A stretch of DNA of 64,000 nucleotides from Tetraselmis striata (GCA_006384855.1 VCJN01001743.1:1-64000); one strand, 5' to 3'; positions 10,091 to 20,929 are shown, counted from the first letter of the stretch. Notes: generated by a model from the letters alone, not told the origin. Numbers and translations are program-made.

Positions 10091-10282
10091 GTGTGTTAGG
10101 CCCTGGCTCAAGCCTGTTCTTTAGGATGCAGCCCTCTAGGATGCAGCGGAAGGATTTAGAAAGTATGGCCAATCTCTTCTGGTTACAAGGGTTCCTGGGT
10201 TATAGTCTGTCTCTGAATTCTACCTGGGAAACGACGACTTGTCCGAGGCGGTATTTATATCCGCCGAGGTCATAGTCATACC

Positions 10283-10478
10283 TGTGCTATGCTAGCCGGG
10301 TACCGTGGGGCACCGGTGCAACGTTAGCCACGTAAGGCTTGAGTCAGAGAATTCCAGAACAGTCGTCGGCCTCATACTACTAATATTTATATACCCGCAA
10401 TACTAATATGTACAACAACTCCGCGGATGCGTAGTCGTACTACTTTTTGCGGGGAATTATACCTGCTAGCATAGCACA
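10283..10478. mobile_element. Candidate 196-base MITE-like element
   Basis: Perfect 14-base inverted repeats tgtgctatgctagc (10283-10296) and gctagcatagcaca (10465-10478) bound an AT-rich non-coding interior. No clear target duplication and no second copy in the window, so the call is tentative. Confidence 0.4.
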
Positions 10479-11400
10479 AGATTAGAGCCAAAGGGAAAAT
10501 GGAGCATAACACTCACTCGCCCTTAAGCACAAGCGTCCTCGCTATGCAGGTGTCACAGAACTACAGGAAACTACACTACGCGTCAAAATAAATGGCAAAC
10601 CCTAGTCGGAGTAGGGTTCGTGCTCATGTGCAATCGAAGCTGGATGCGCCACATATAATAGGGGGGTGTTTTGGGTAGGAGTGTTGGCTACAAGCCCCAT
10701 ATTTTACATTGAATTGATTGGGCCTTGTACATTGAGATGTACGTAGATGTAAAAACCACACACGAATTTCGCGAGTCTTGAGTTTACATAAGCACAAATA
10801 ATCAAAAAAATATTCCTAGGCGCCAAAGTATGTAGTTTTTTTGGTTACACGGAGAGCGTCCAGAGAAGGCGCCAAAGTGTGGCGGGTCTTTGGCATGGCT
10901 CTGTAGCAATCGACTGCCCATCCATGTGCTCAGATGGCACCGCGGCCGACCCCGCATCGCGTCTTCTTGCCGCTCGTAATGCGCGCGTACATTGACGTTA
11001 CACAATTGTTACACGTGTCGCGATGCACGTACTCGCGTAGGCGGCCATTCTTTGTGTAACGAGACCGCGAAAATTTTGGCAACCGATGCATGTGGTAGTG
11101 CACGACTACCTCTACACGGTGGGGCAAAGCATGTATCCAACTCTTGCACTTAAAAAACCCCCTAAGTCCAAATCCGTCATAGATGTCATATATTTCCACC
11201 TAAATTCTACGATTTGAGCAATTGTTTTCGGACATTTTGGGTTAGGTAAACACCGGCTGGTCATCGCGCGTCCCATGTTCGTAGGGTTTTCGAAATGGTT
11301 TCGGAATCGCAAAATACTCGCCAACTACCCCCGGAGTCCCGTTTGCTTACCATTAATTTTGAAGCGTAGTGTACAGTCTTATTGGTCTTGATCTTGAAGT
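10479..11400. other. AT-richer spacer, no gene seen
   Basis: About 900 bases without a frame I would defend. It holds the 38-base insertion at 10830-10867. The LTR of the neighbouring gypsy fossil could lie here, but no paired copy is visible. Confidence 0.4.
10830..10867. other. 38-base micro-insertion with 11-base duplication
   Basis: The 38 bases are bounded by ggcgccaaagt at 10819-10829 and 10868-10878. The insert core ggttacacggagagcgtcca recurs with one difference near 55603-55622 in a different context, so it is a dispersed sequence and not slippage. Confidence 0.6.
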
Positions 11401-11671
11401 TCAGGCGGAAGGTACTCGGCTCGGGTAGCGATTACGGAACCGAATGAAGTATGGGCTCACAGTAAACTGTCGGTATGGTTTAGACAGTAAGAACGACCGG
11501 AAAATGTCCAAGTGCTTGACTCCGCGTAGGGGCTCCCAGGTGTCTTTGCTTGGTACGTTGTATGGGAACGCCCATCGCACTCGAAACAGTAGTCCAGTGT
11601 CATTTGTTCTTGAAGGCAACATCGAGTATGTCTTGAAAATGGAATCGGTTTGCGTCATGGACAATCGGTAC
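11401..11671 (-). pseudogene. Chromodomain remnant of the gypsy fossil
   Basis: RVRW followed shortly by DTWEPLRGVKHLDIF is the classic chromodomain signature (aromatic cage Trp and TWEP motif) at the C terminus of chromoviral integrases. Confidence 0.75.
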
Positions 11672-13112
11672 TCATTCAGGCTTCGCCGGTTGGTCAGGGT
11701 CGCCATACCACTTTTCCAGCATACTCGCGTGTACCACGTCGTGGACTCGTACGCCCGCAGGTAGTTGCAATCGGAAAGCAATTGGTGAAACATGCTCCGT
11801 GATCACGAAGGGGCCCACGTAGCGGTGGCGTAGCTTAGCACAGGGTTGCTCAATAAACTTCAGATGAGACGCTTTAAGCTTAACTCTGTCGCCGGTCTTG
11901 AATGGTACAGGTAGTCGTTTACGATTAGCTGCAGTCTGCATACGAGTTTGAGCCTCTAGTACGCAATCATGCGCGAAGCGATGAAGCTTCTGTACATACT
12001 TGACGACGTGTTCAGGAAGAGCTCGAGTTGGCTCGGTTGCGAGTTGAGTAGTAGCATGTGTAGTCCGCTCGAATCCCAAAGTCGCCTTAAAAGGGGACAT
12101 AGTAGTCAAAGTCGATTGAGCAGCGTTGATCGCAAACTCCACGTTGGTGAGGTGGTTGACCCAATCATCGTGCAGAGGGTGCACGTAGCAGCGTAGCACT
12201 TGCTCCCAAGTTTTGGTTAGTCCGTTCCGTCTGGCCATCGGTTGCTGGATGAAAAGCTGTAGAGATGTCCAGCTTAGTACCCATGGTCTTGAACATATCT
12301 TGCCAAAATTTCGACATAAATCTTGGGCCTCGGTAAGAGATGAGTTTAGCCGGTAGGCCGAAATGACGAAAAACTTAGCGATGCATAATTTCCGCCAGGC
12401 CTTCATAAGTAACTGTCTTCGTAATGGTTGGCTCAACAATTACTCGCTTTGACAGTAGACATACGAAAACCACTATTGAGTCATACCCCTGGCACTCCGG
12501 AAGATATGTGATTAAATCCAGGGAACTTACCTCAAATGGTCGTGACGGTACGTCATGGGGCTGAAGTAAGCCGTATGGCTTATGCCGGGCCGCCTTAGTA
12601 CGTTGACAGGTAGGGCAGCGTCGCACGTAGCTGGTGACAGTATGCTTTCTACGGGGCCACCAGTACGGTTCCACAATACGCGCCAGTAGTCCTCCTCCTC
12701 CTTGGTGTCCAGCAGTAGGTGCGTCATGTAGTTCGTACAATGCTCGTTGTCGCAGGTCCGCCACATTTGGTATGTAAAGTCGCGAGCCGTAGGCGTACAA
12801 TAGACCATTACTGTGACGTACTAGCCAGGATGGTAAAGCTTTCCGCGATTTCATGTGTTCGTCGGAGTTATATGCGGCCTTGATTTCATTGTAAAACTTG
12901 TTGTCCGCATGTAGTCGCGACTCCATAGCAAATAAAATTGAATTTATCTCGCAGTCAACCTCGTCTTCTGACCAGTTGTTCAGCAGCTCTAGCTTTTGTA
13001 GCGCATCCTTCAAGTCAGGTCGCCGAGAGAGAGAGCGTCCGCATGTTTGGCAGCTCCTCGCTTGTAGACGATGTTCATATGTCGTTAGTAAGGCGCAAAC
13101 ACTTGCAGCCAT
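11672..13112 (-). pseudogene. Integrase region of the gypsy fossil
   Basis: An HHCC-type zinc-binding part (ALYELHDAPTAGHQG, then CPTCQRTK) is followed by core-domain text (SLDLITYLPE) and the C-terminal DRVKLKASHLKF ... KLRHRYVGPF segment typical of Ty3/gypsy integrases. Broken. Confidence 0.85.
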
Positions 13113-13651
13113 CGTACTTGCCGCGTCGACAAATCGCGTCGGCGAAAGAAGTGTCGTATCGTGTCATGGTCGGTGATGACCGTAAAGCCCGCCGCTCCAT
13201 TAAGGTAGCATCGGAACTTGAGGAGTGCATCACGAACCGCTAATAACTCTTGCTCATGCACCGGGTAGTGAACTTCGTGTTTGTTCATCTTGCGTGCATG
13301 GTACGCAACATGTCGATGTCATGAGCCTCGATCTTGCAGCAGCACAGTTCCTACTGCAAATCCGGAAGCATATATGTATACAGTGTGTAACGGGCGTCCG
13401 CAGATGTGTCCGGTATATTCAATGCAGGTGCTCGTACCATTGCGTCCTTTAATGCACGAAACGATGCATCAGCACGAGGCGTCCACACAAACCGGTTGAT
13501 TCTTCGTCAGGTCATGGAGTGGTGCCGCAATATCCGCGAAGTTATGGATGAACTTGCCGTAACAGCCAGCAAGGCCGAGAAAACCTCGTACGTTCTGAAC
13601 TGTTTTCGGCACGGGCCACTGTTGAACTGCTTCCACCTTCCGGGGGTCCAT
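13085..13651 (-). pseudogene. RNase H region of the gypsy fossil
   Basis: Text such as HYPVHEQELLAVRDALLKFR and FTVITDHDTIRHF is the standard Ty3/gypsy RNase H, preceded by the connection VRGFLGLAGCYGKFI. Broken. Confidence 0.8.
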
Positions 13652-13660
13652 CTTGATCTG

Positions 13661-14365
13661 TCATGCTTCGACGATATGGCCCAAAAACTCCACGCTAGTA
13701 CGGCCGAACGAACACTTCGACATCTTGATATGCAGGTGGTGTCGTTGCAACTCCCGTAGCGCCAATTTGATGTGCTCGAGATGTTCTTCAGCTGTCTTGC
13801 TGTAGATCAGCACGTCGTCCAGGTATACCACGCAAAATTTGCCGAGATATTGTCTCAAAGCACGGTTCATCATGGTCTGGAATCCAGCTGGGGCGTTTGT
13901 CAAGCCGAAAGGTGACACACCGTACTCGTAGAGTCCATAGTGTGTCCGGAACGTTGTTTTATGGATGTCCTCCGGTTTAACTCGTACTTGATGATAGCAT
14001 TTGTACATGTTCATAGTACTGAAAGTAGTAGCACCATGTACGGAGTCCAATAATTCGTCGATACGAGGAAGCGGGGTCCGGTCTTTCGTCGTAAGGTCAT
14101 TCAATTTACGGTAGTCCACACACATACGCAGAGTACCGTCCTTCTTACGAACAACTAAAATTGGGGCGCCGTACTTTGACTTGGACGGACGAATCCACCA
14201 TTTTGCCAACAGTTCCTCCAGTTGTGACCGTACCTCTTGTAACTCCGCTGGTGACATACGGTACGTTCGTTCTTTGGGGGGTTCATCGCTCCCCAGGTTG
14301 ATCTCAAAGTCAAACTCGCGCTCCGGTAGGTGGCAGGTCTGCAGGCTCTGCGATGACGTCTGCAA
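13661..14365 (-). pseudogene. Reverse transcriptase region of the gypsy fossil
   Basis: MCVDYRKLNDLT, PLPRIDELLD, FGLTNAPAGFQTMMN and VVYLDDVLIYS mark a Ty3/gypsy RT, with the YLDD catalytic box intact in this segment. Confidence 0.9.
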
Positions 14366-14756
14366 ACTCCATAAGGGACTCCTTGAGTTCCTCGGTCCAC
14401 TCGGTCGACTGGAATGTACGCAGCTCAGCTACCGCTTCGAACACCTCGCGTACTGCAACAGCAAACAATTCCTCGCCGCGACTCTTCCTCAGCTCCTTTG
14501 CCATCTTAGCCGCGTCCAGGTGGTAAACCGTCGTATGTACTGTATACTGCTCCGCTGTAGCAATGTGTTGTCCAGTCTTCCGATGTTTAATGATTTTAGC
14601 AGTGAGTCTAGTCGATGTCAGGATTACTGTTTCCAGCCAAGGTTGTCCGAGAGTAATGTCGAATTTCTCCAGGTCTGTAACTATAGCATCCAATTTGTAG
14701 TCGAAGGCTCCTACGGTAAGTACTTCGCTCCTCAGCCGTTTGGTACTGGTACTCAC
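14310..14756 (-). pseudogene. Protease-region remnant of the gypsy fossil
   Basis: Segment upstream of RT with DAIVTDLEKFDITLGQPWLE, the retropepsin-like C-terminal pattern (IILGxPWL) of gypsy elements. The DTG/DSG active site was not identified here. Confidence 0.55.
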
Positions 14757-14920
14757 ACTGCCGTCCGCTAGTTTAATCAGGGGTAAGGGGTGCCTTGCCT
14801 ATTTTTTCGCGTTCATCCGACGGGAGCGACATCGCGACATCGTGGATCCTCGTATACTCCTCGTAGACGGGAAGTGTCGATTATCGGCCCCGTTTCCACC
14901 GTACCGTCCACCGTACCGTG

Positions 14921-14942
14921 CACTGTGAGATTCAGATGTGAC
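14921..14942 (+). repeat. Left terminal inverted repeat, copy 1
   Basis: Starts CACTGTGAGATTCAG and is the exact complement of 21917-21938. A second weaker inverted match (ggtgacgaa) follows about 20 bases further in. Confidence 0.85.
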
Positions 14943-15159
14943 GTAAATGTGCCCTACTGGTGACGAACGACGACATACGGGGACGATACGGGACGGACGA
15001 GGGACGTGGATTTCATACCCAGTAGCGACGACTATCGCGCGCGACCTGTAAAGTACTATATGAATTTCTCGTTTCCATAATTTCATCAAATTGATATGCG
15101 CACGCGGGCTCGCGTGTCGCCCGCCGACGCGGAGCACCCGGGCTAAGTACAGGCGGATG

Positions 15160-15245
15160 TACGCACTCATTGCACATCGCCGCACATCGCTGACCGCACA
15201 TCGCTGACCGCTGACCCCGCGGTGTGCCGCGATGTGCGGCACGAC
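15160..15245. repeat. Subterminal short tandem and inverted repeats
   Basis: Repeated gcacatcgc(c/t)g words followed by cgatgtgcggc in inverse orientation. CACTA transposases are known to bind arrays of short subterminal repeats; whether these serve that role is inference. Confidence 0.5.
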
Positions 15246-15522
15246 GGGCGGAGGTGTGGGCGGATGTAGGTGATACGGTAGGTGGTAGGCGGTAGGTGGT
15301 GTTCGTAGGTGCGCGTTTTAATGCAGCCGCCCTAACTGCTGATGATTGTGTAACGCCCCAGCACGCGCATGAAGTACGGGGTCGCCTCACGGTCACCGCC
15401 GCTCACCGTTGAATCAAGCGCGGACAGCCGCGCACTCGCATCTGTGTTGCCTGCCGGTGGTGGGTTACATCCACCCCAACTCTCAACCCCCCCCCCCCCG
15501 CCCCCCGCGCGCGGCAGCAGGC

Positions 15523-15939
15523 ATGCCGGCAAAGGGATGGATAGCGAGTGTGTCGAAGGATGGCGTGTACACATGCAAGCACTGCTACGGCATCGTGACG
15601 GGTAGTAGTGAAAGGACGGCGCGAGAGCGGCACTTCCGGAAATACCCGAACTGTAGCCACTCGTTGAAGCGTGCGGCTAAGTTGCGCCGCAAGGCCGCCT
15701 TATCACAAGCAGCAGCAGCAGGGGCGGCAGTAGCAGCAGCAGCAACAGCAGCAACAAGCGCGGCAGCAGGAGTAGCTGCAGCCGTCGGAAACGGCCCGCC
15801 GGCGCCGGTCTCGGACGACGGCGGCTCGAAGGTGGACGATGTGATGGGCGTGGGGGAGGACCCCGTTGGCGAAGACGGTATGGACATCGACGCGCCTGCG
15901 TGGCCGCCGGCGGGCGTCGAACCCGCGATGAGGGCGTGA
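15523..15939 (+). CDS. Zinc-finger protein or first exon of the DNA transposon
   Basis: Starts at MPAKGWIASV (15523), conserved in both copies of the unit. Residues 16-45 contain YTCKHCYG, then RERHFRKYPNCSH: two Cys, a His and a further Cys/His pair with spacing like a BED or single C2HC finger, the kind of N-terminal DNA-binding module seen in many transposases. A long Ala-rich, low-complexity linker follows, then an acidic C terminus, and the frame stops at 15939. A stop at the same place in both copies suggests either a short DNA-binding protein or a splice before the stop (a gtatgg donor lies near 15878). It could be the N-terminal exon of the transposase that continues downstream. No specific family was recognised. 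Confidence 0.5.
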   Translation: MPAKGWIASVSKDGVYTCKHCYGIVTGSSERTARERHFRKYPNCSHSLKRAAKLRRKAALSQAAAAGAAVAAAATAATSAAAGVAAAVGNGPPAPVSDDGGSKVDDVMGVGEDPVGEDGMDIDAPAWPPAGVEPAMRA

Positions 15940-16121
15940 TATGGAAAGGCGATCCCGGCGACTTCTACATGAAGGTCATCGCCATGAAGTTCCGGGGAGT
16001 ATGGCACTACGGCGTGATAACCGGCGTCGTTACCGAGTGGGTGTTGGAGGACTACGGCGGGGCGACCCAGTGGCGCGCTGTTTTCGAGGACGGTGACATT
16101 GTGGACCTTCTGCGTTCAGAG
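15939..16121 (+). CDS. Exon with Tudor/PWWP-like strand motif
   Basis: An open stretch reads FRGVWHYGVITGVV followed by WRAVFEDGDIVDLLRSE and ends exactly at a strong splice donor (GAG|GTGAGT at 16121/16122). The pattern of a small residue then W-Y-G-x-V, followed by EDGD-x-x-D-L, is that of Tudor/Agenet-like modules that read modified proteins in plants and algae, and it is also found in some algal transposon proteins. The same exon and donor occur at 44160-44342. The acceptor partner upstream and the overall gene model are not resolved. Confidence 0.45.
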
Positions 16122-16316
16122 GTGAGTGGGCCCGGCCTGCGTGCTGGTGGCACCACTCAACTGCGGTTGTATGGAATCACACGCACCCGCCCGGTCGGCG
16201 TGGCAGGTTGTGGAGGCTATGGCGGCTGCCCAGGAGCACCCCCCTGTGGATGCGGACGGGGAGGCTCGCTTGGTAACCGTCCATCAAGGCGATGACTTGT
16301 CCAGTGAATCACGCAC

Positions 16317-17280
16317 CTTGCCCGGCGTGCGTTCAACACAACCCGGCTGGCGGAGGCCAAGCAGAACACTGGCTGCCATGGCGTGTGCCATGTGCATGTG
16401 GTCCTGGGCTATGTCAGCATGATCAACCTCTTCCCCCTCGCGCCGTTCCACCTGTTTTTTTTTGGCTTGGGAAGGGACTTCTGGAGGAAATTTGTCACCG
16501 TGCAGGGCCACATTGGATTCCGAGCTATGAAGCAGGAAGACCGGCGCCAGGCTTTAGTCCCGATACCCAGCAACTTTGAACGCGGGTTGCGCCCTTCGTT
16601 TGCAGTGTCCAAGAATCGAAAGGTAACCCCCCCCCCCCCCCCCCCCCGGGCGTGGGCGTGGGCGTGGGCGTGGGCGTGGGCGTGACAGCATTCCCCTCCA
16701 TGACTGCAGGGTCAGGCAAGGTGACGGTGCAGTCCGGCTGGGTCATGGAGGACTGCTTGCACCACATGGAAACGTTTTCCATTCTTAACGCCGGTCCGCT
16801 GCTCGAGGAGGCCCGGGTGAAGGCGATCATGACCGAGAAGGAGCTTCGCGTCCCTAGGCGGTGCTTGGGCACATGTACAAGCGCATGCAAGGAGCTGCGT
16901 GGTTCGTCACGCGGTGGGGGTTGCAGAATGTGGTGACGGAGGAGGACGGCCCCGAGCGCAAGGCGCAGGTGGACGCGCTCACTAGGGAGGGGAGGACTCG
17001 ATACCCCGCGCGGCGCCAAGGCGCGGCGGCCGGGGCAGCGCGGCGCCAAGACAGCGCATACAGCGGAATCGGCGGAAAGGGATGCATTACAAGCTGTGGA
17101 CGGCAGCCGCTGAAAACTATGCGGTCATGCCGCAACAACCCCAGCACTGGCTTCTGGATACCTCTGATCTGGCTGACGGCGGCGGGCTGCGGGATGCAGG
17201 GCCGCATGACTGAGGTGGCGGTGCTGGTGAGCCCGCAGAGTCTGCATGCGGCGGAGGCGGCGCAGCCGCATAGGCACTAG
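16317..17280 (+). CDS. Candidate transposase region with at least one intron
   Basis: An open stretch to 16622 reads RRAFNTTRLAEAK, then GYVSMINLFPLAPFHLFFF and GLGRDFWRKF. The 'xPxxPFHLxxxGLGRDFW' shape resembles the block before the last catalytic residues in CACTA-like transposases (x-D-x-x-H-L-x-L-G). It ends at AAAG|GTAACC. The next ~87 bases contain poly(C) and a gtgggc array and end at TGACTGCAG (16709), consistent with an intron. The following exon reads VQSGWVMEDCLHHMETF and EARVKAIMTEKELRV, then continues in another frame as AAWFVTRWGLQNVVTEED. Reading phase across the intron is not resolved and both copies share the same structure. It is the best candidate for the element's transposase, but no DDE triad was identified. 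Confidence 0.4.
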
Positions 17281-17819
17281 ACAATGCTCTGAAGCGAGCC
17301 CCAATTGTCTGCCCAGCGCCTGCCCCAATGTAACGCACCAGCTTGGCAGCAATTGGCAGTTCTTTTGCCCCCCCCCCCCCCCCTCCACCCCACAGACACA
17401 CTACCAATACCAGTTTCTCATCCCGGCGGGCAGTTGATGCGTATACCCAGGCTTGTGCGTACGCGGTGCGGGGGGGGGGGGGGAATCACTATAGCTAAGC
17501 TAGTGATGTGAGATATGAGTGCAGCAACAGATATTGTGCAAGATATAATACGATGGCATGCAAGCGGGTCCCCGCTCTTCCACAATCATTGGCCCTGCTC
17601 CCTCTTGCCCCGCCCCCGGTGCCCTTTAGCTGCTCTCAGCATCCCGAGTGGGATGGGCGGGGCAGCGGTTGCTACCGAGTGAGGCGTAGCATCGTTTGCA
17701 GTAGCAACGCAGCCTTTCCGGTTGCATAGTGTGACGCATCCTGGATGTAACCCAGCAGTACGCGCAAAGTGCAAGTGTTACACGTCCGTGTGCCCCACCC
17801 AATGACATTGCGCCCGACC

Positions 17820-18521
17820 TCACTGACGGCATGTCTCGCTCTCCTTCAGCTCCTGGGCCGTCCGCCGCCTCACCCTGCGCACCCTACCAGCCGCGCGTGC
17901 CTTCTCGGAAGCCTCACACACGGCGGCGCGAGTCGCGTCGTGGAACGCGTCCCTGACATGGCGGAACTCCGCCCTCTTCGTGGCCGTGGTCGGGCAGGGG
18001 ACTGCCCGCTGATGGGTCGCCATGCATGGGTACTTGGGGCCGCACAAAGCCGGGGTGCCGTCGCAGCAACACTCCCAGTCCGTCCGTTGGCCGCAGTCCA
18101 CGCATGACGGGCGTCCGGCCAGGACACGCACATGATAGTGCATGTGGCCGCCTCCCGCCACTGCTCGTAGTGCTCCGGTCAACATGGCGACGAGCAAGTC
18201 GGCATGTCCCGCAGGTGGCTGCGGGGCGGGTGGCGCGAGCGCAGCCTCGCTCGCCTCGACAACCCCCTCAGCCCGATCAGTCGCCTCGACCACGGCCTCC
18301 TCCGCCTCCTGACCCGGCGCACCAGGCGCATCATCGTCGCCTGGCAGGGCGTCCCCCCCCGCAACGGCGCCGTCGGCGGTGGCCGACGCCGTCGTGGCGG
18401 GGTGTTGTGAGGAGGTGGCCCTAGACATAGGTGGGGCCGGCACCGCCATGTGTTGCTCCACATGCGGTGCGGTTCCTGACGCGACAGCTCCGTCGCACCA
18501 GTACCGGCGCCGGCACCCCAC
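17820..18521 (-). CDS. Cysteine-rich ORF of the DNA transposon (233 aa)
   Basis: A minus-strand frame in the middle of the element. The first ~120 residues are Ala/Pro/acidic low complexity. The C-terminal half has PSCVDCGQRTDWECCCDG, then ALCGPKYPCMATHQR: C-x2-C, C-x-C, C, C-x3-H in a pattern like the zinc-binding cysteine-rich domain at the C terminus of piggyBac-type transposases, followed by a basic tail (RVRRVRRR). No DDE domain precedes it in this frame, so it could be a separate DNA-binding accessory protein (CACTA elements usually encode one) or a final exon. In copy 2 the frame is broken by a stop within the cysteine cluster and a one-base length change in a poly(C) run. Function not assigned. 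Confidence 0.45.
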   Translation of the reverse strand: MGCRRRYWCDGAVASGTAPHVEQHMAVPAPPMSRATSSQHPATTASATADGAVAGGDALPGDDDAPGAPGQEAEEAVVEATDRAEGVVEASEAALAPPAPQPPAGHADLLVAMLTGALRAVAGGGHMHYHVRVLAGRPSCVDCGQRTDWECCCDGTPALCGPKYPCMATHQRAVPCPTTATKRAEFRHVRDAFHDATRAAVCEASEKARAAGRVRRVRRRTAQELKESETCRQ

Positions 18522-18551
18522 GCACGCCTGCTGGGCTTACCACCAACCGGC

Positions 18552-19052
18552 ATGTTTCCTTTGGGAGGCGGTTCATCCGCGTCGGAGGTGAGTGGCGGTG
18601 CCTGTGTGGGTGTGGATACTGCCCGGCCATTAGGGCTCCCGCCGCCTGTCGCTCCGCCGACCCACGCCGCGGCGTGTGCTGCGCCCCGCATAGTCGCCTC
18701 GAATATGATATACATGACGCGGGGACGGGGGGGGATTCGTGCGTTTCGTATGTCGGCGGAAAGGCGTGCGAAGCTGCGGCTGGCGAAGGTGGTGGAAGTA
18801 AGCGTGGCGGCGTCGGCGGCGTATTACCGTGCGTGCATGCGTGCGCAACCCCGCGGCAGCAAGCGCCGGACTCGGCGTGTGCCAGCGGCAGAGCTGCGAA
18901 GCCATGGACACGGTACGGGATGCCAAGTCTGGCTAAGCAACTGCCGAGGCTGGCGGCTTAACCCCCATGTCCGGCGGTTGAGGGACGGAAAGTGCGTAGA
19001 AGTTGATCGGGAAAGCGGGCATATAAGCCTGGCTGTGCTAGGTTCCTATTAA
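18552..19052 (+). other. 166-codon frame conserved in both copies, function unknown
   Basis: Divergent from the cysteine-rich ORF, with only 30 bases between the two starts. Basic and Arg-rich in the centre (SAERRAKLRLAKVV). The opposite strand is also open here, and near identity of the two copies leaves no evolutionary signal, so coding status is uncertain. A tataaatg motif at 19115-19122 could be a promoter for a transcript further right. Confidence 0.25.
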
Positions 19053-19180
19053 GTAATGGCGGTTTGTGCTAAGTAATTCTTAGGGGTAGACCATGCAGCG
19101 CAGGTAGGGGGCGGTATAAATGAGGCCGGGCACATATACTGCTCCACGAAACGACACTGTCGCACGTGTAGTTGAATAGA

Positions 19181-19182
19181 CG

Positions 19183-19216
<34 letters not shown>

Positions 19217-19321
19217 CCGGGTCGGCCCGCCGACCCGCCACGGCATGTAATATCTGTCATGCATCGCCGGGGTATGTGTGAGTGGATGCCCCGCCGCCAC
19301 ATCCCCCCCCCCCCCCCCCCC
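19181..19321. repeat. Two long poly(C) tracts
   Basis: Runs of more than 30 C (about 19183-19215) and about 18 C (19304-19321) on the plus strand. In copy 2 the same sites carry different lengths, showing instability. Confidence 0.9.
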
Positions 19322-19436
19322 ATTTACACTTGTGCACTCATAAAGTTTGGGCTGGTTTCGGAGCAATACATGTACGTATGTATATACATACAATGGAACG
19401 TAGGACCTGCGCGGAAAGAGGGGGGGCTGGCGGAAT

Positions 19437-20210
19437 GCGTTGGGGGTGCGTAGAGTAGCGTGTTGGTGAGATTCGGGGTGCATCGGACGCCGGATGCCCA
19501 TCCACCCAGCGTAAAAGACGCGTACGTAATATTCACACTATATATATTCACACGCAAATGTGTGAAAACCGGACATTCCGTGCCGGATGGGTGGGAATAC
19601 GGCGTCCGATGCAGCCAAAACCCCAGCAACACGCTATTCTGTGCACCGCCAATGCACTCCGCCAGCACCGCCTCATTCTCTGTCGATTTCGAAAACGCCT
19701 TCACATTACCCACCGCTAATTGCAATTGCCACCGTGTAATGTTGTCACGATGTGCGCACACAACAACACTTACTACCGGTTCCGACGCGGATGGAGGCGA
19801 GGCTTGCGGAGTGCGTTGGGGGTGCGTAGAGTAGCGTGCTGCAAATAATTGGGGTGCATCGGACGCCGGATGCCCACCCACCCGGCGTAAAAGACGCGTA
19901 ATATTCACACTGCTTTATTAACACACAAATGTGTGAAAACCGGACATTCCGTGCCGGATGGGTGGGAATACGGCGTCCGATGCAGCCAAAACCCCAGCAA
20001 CACGCTATTCTGTGCACCGCCAATGCACTCCGCCAGCACCGCCTCATTCTCTGTCGATTTCGAAAACGCCTTCACATTATCCACCGCTAATAATTGCAAT
20101 TGCCACCGTGTAATGTTGTCACGATGTGCGCACACAACAACACTTACTACCGGTTCCGACGCGGATGGAGGCGAGGCTTGCGGAGTGCGTTGGGGGTGCG
20201 TAGAGTAGCG
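19437..20210. repeat. Tandem array of two ~375-base units with internal inverted arms
   Basis: gcgttgggggtgcgtagagt recurs at 19437, 19813 and 20187. Inside each unit two arms of about 75 bases are inverted copies of one another (for instance catcggacgccg against cggcgtccgatg), so a single strand could fold into a long hairpin. The same array lies at 48019-48790. It could be a transposase-binding region or a hairpin-RNA source; neither is shown. Confidence 0.8.
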
Positions 20211-20483
20211 GGATACTAGATCCATTGCCGCTTATTTACAAGCACGGGCGGTGCTGCCAGACCTGATCGTCTACGGCCGATATAATATTCACACTATATT
20301 AACATCGGTGCACACCGCCGCACACCGCCGCACACCGCCGCACAACGCTGCGCGCGCACATTCGTCGCACACATTATCCCGGATTCACTCGCCGTATCCA
20401 TTACGCCGTGCTACTTCAACAATAAACATTGCGAAATTACACCGACACAATGCCGCACCGACTAGCTCTTGACAATACGTGCA

Positions 20484-20492
20484 TATAAATAG
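20484..20492 (+). promoter_or_regulatory. TATA box
   Basis: tataaatag, about 230-240 bases upstream of the small spliced ORF at 20725 and about 140 upstream of an ATG in good context at 20632. Present also at 49075-49083. Confidence 0.45.
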
Positions 20493-20724
20493 TAGTGGCG
20501 CGCTGCTCCTCGCCTCCGATGTGTCGTTGACTGCTGCGGAAGGCGGTCGTCGACTGGGTGTTAGTTTCTCCACCTCGGCCGCCCCCCCCCCCCCCCCCCC
20601 CCCCCCGCCCCCCCTTCACCGCTCACAGCGCCATGGCCGACCTCGCCCCCCCGGGCAAAAGTGGGCGGCGAGCCTTGTTGTCTCGCGTGTCCGCGCCGCC
20701 GGCATCGAGGAGGACGAGAAAGAC

Positions 20725-20929
20725 ATGAGGAAACCCGTGACAAGGTGGGCGCGCAACAAAACACTCCATCCTCCGCATTAGCACGCACCCACTCGTGGCT
20801 AACTTGTGCCGCGCGCAGGTTCGTCCGGGAGCGCCGTAAGGCCCAACGCCAAGGCTTCCACAGTGCCAGCGGCGCAACTCGTGGTGGCCGAGGAGGCCGC
20901 ATCCTCGACCGCTTAAAGGCGAAACGATT
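20725..20929 (+). CDS. Small spliced gene of the DNA transposon
   Basis: MRKPVT... begins at 20725; a donor AAG|GTGGGC at 20744/20745 and an acceptor GCGCAG|G at 20818/20819 define a 74-base intron. In copy 2 the joined reading continues as RFVRERRKAHLNAKASTV to a stop at 49516, giving about 40 residues from this Met or more if an upstream in-frame start is used. In copy 1 a five-base difference just after the acceptor changes the frame, so copy 1 is probably non-functional here. Function unknown; the product is short and basic. Confidence 0.35.

Larger units (their letters stand above)
11401..14756 (-). mobile_element. Ty3/gypsy chromovirus fossil
   Basis: Minus-strand pol of a Ty3/gypsy chromovirus in the order protease, RT, RNase H, integrase, chromodomain. 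Gag and paired LTRs were not found; the 5' side stops within 170 bases of the 7-kb DNA transposon. The coding region is broken with roughly half a dozen breaks, so it is an old copy. Confidence 0.85.
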
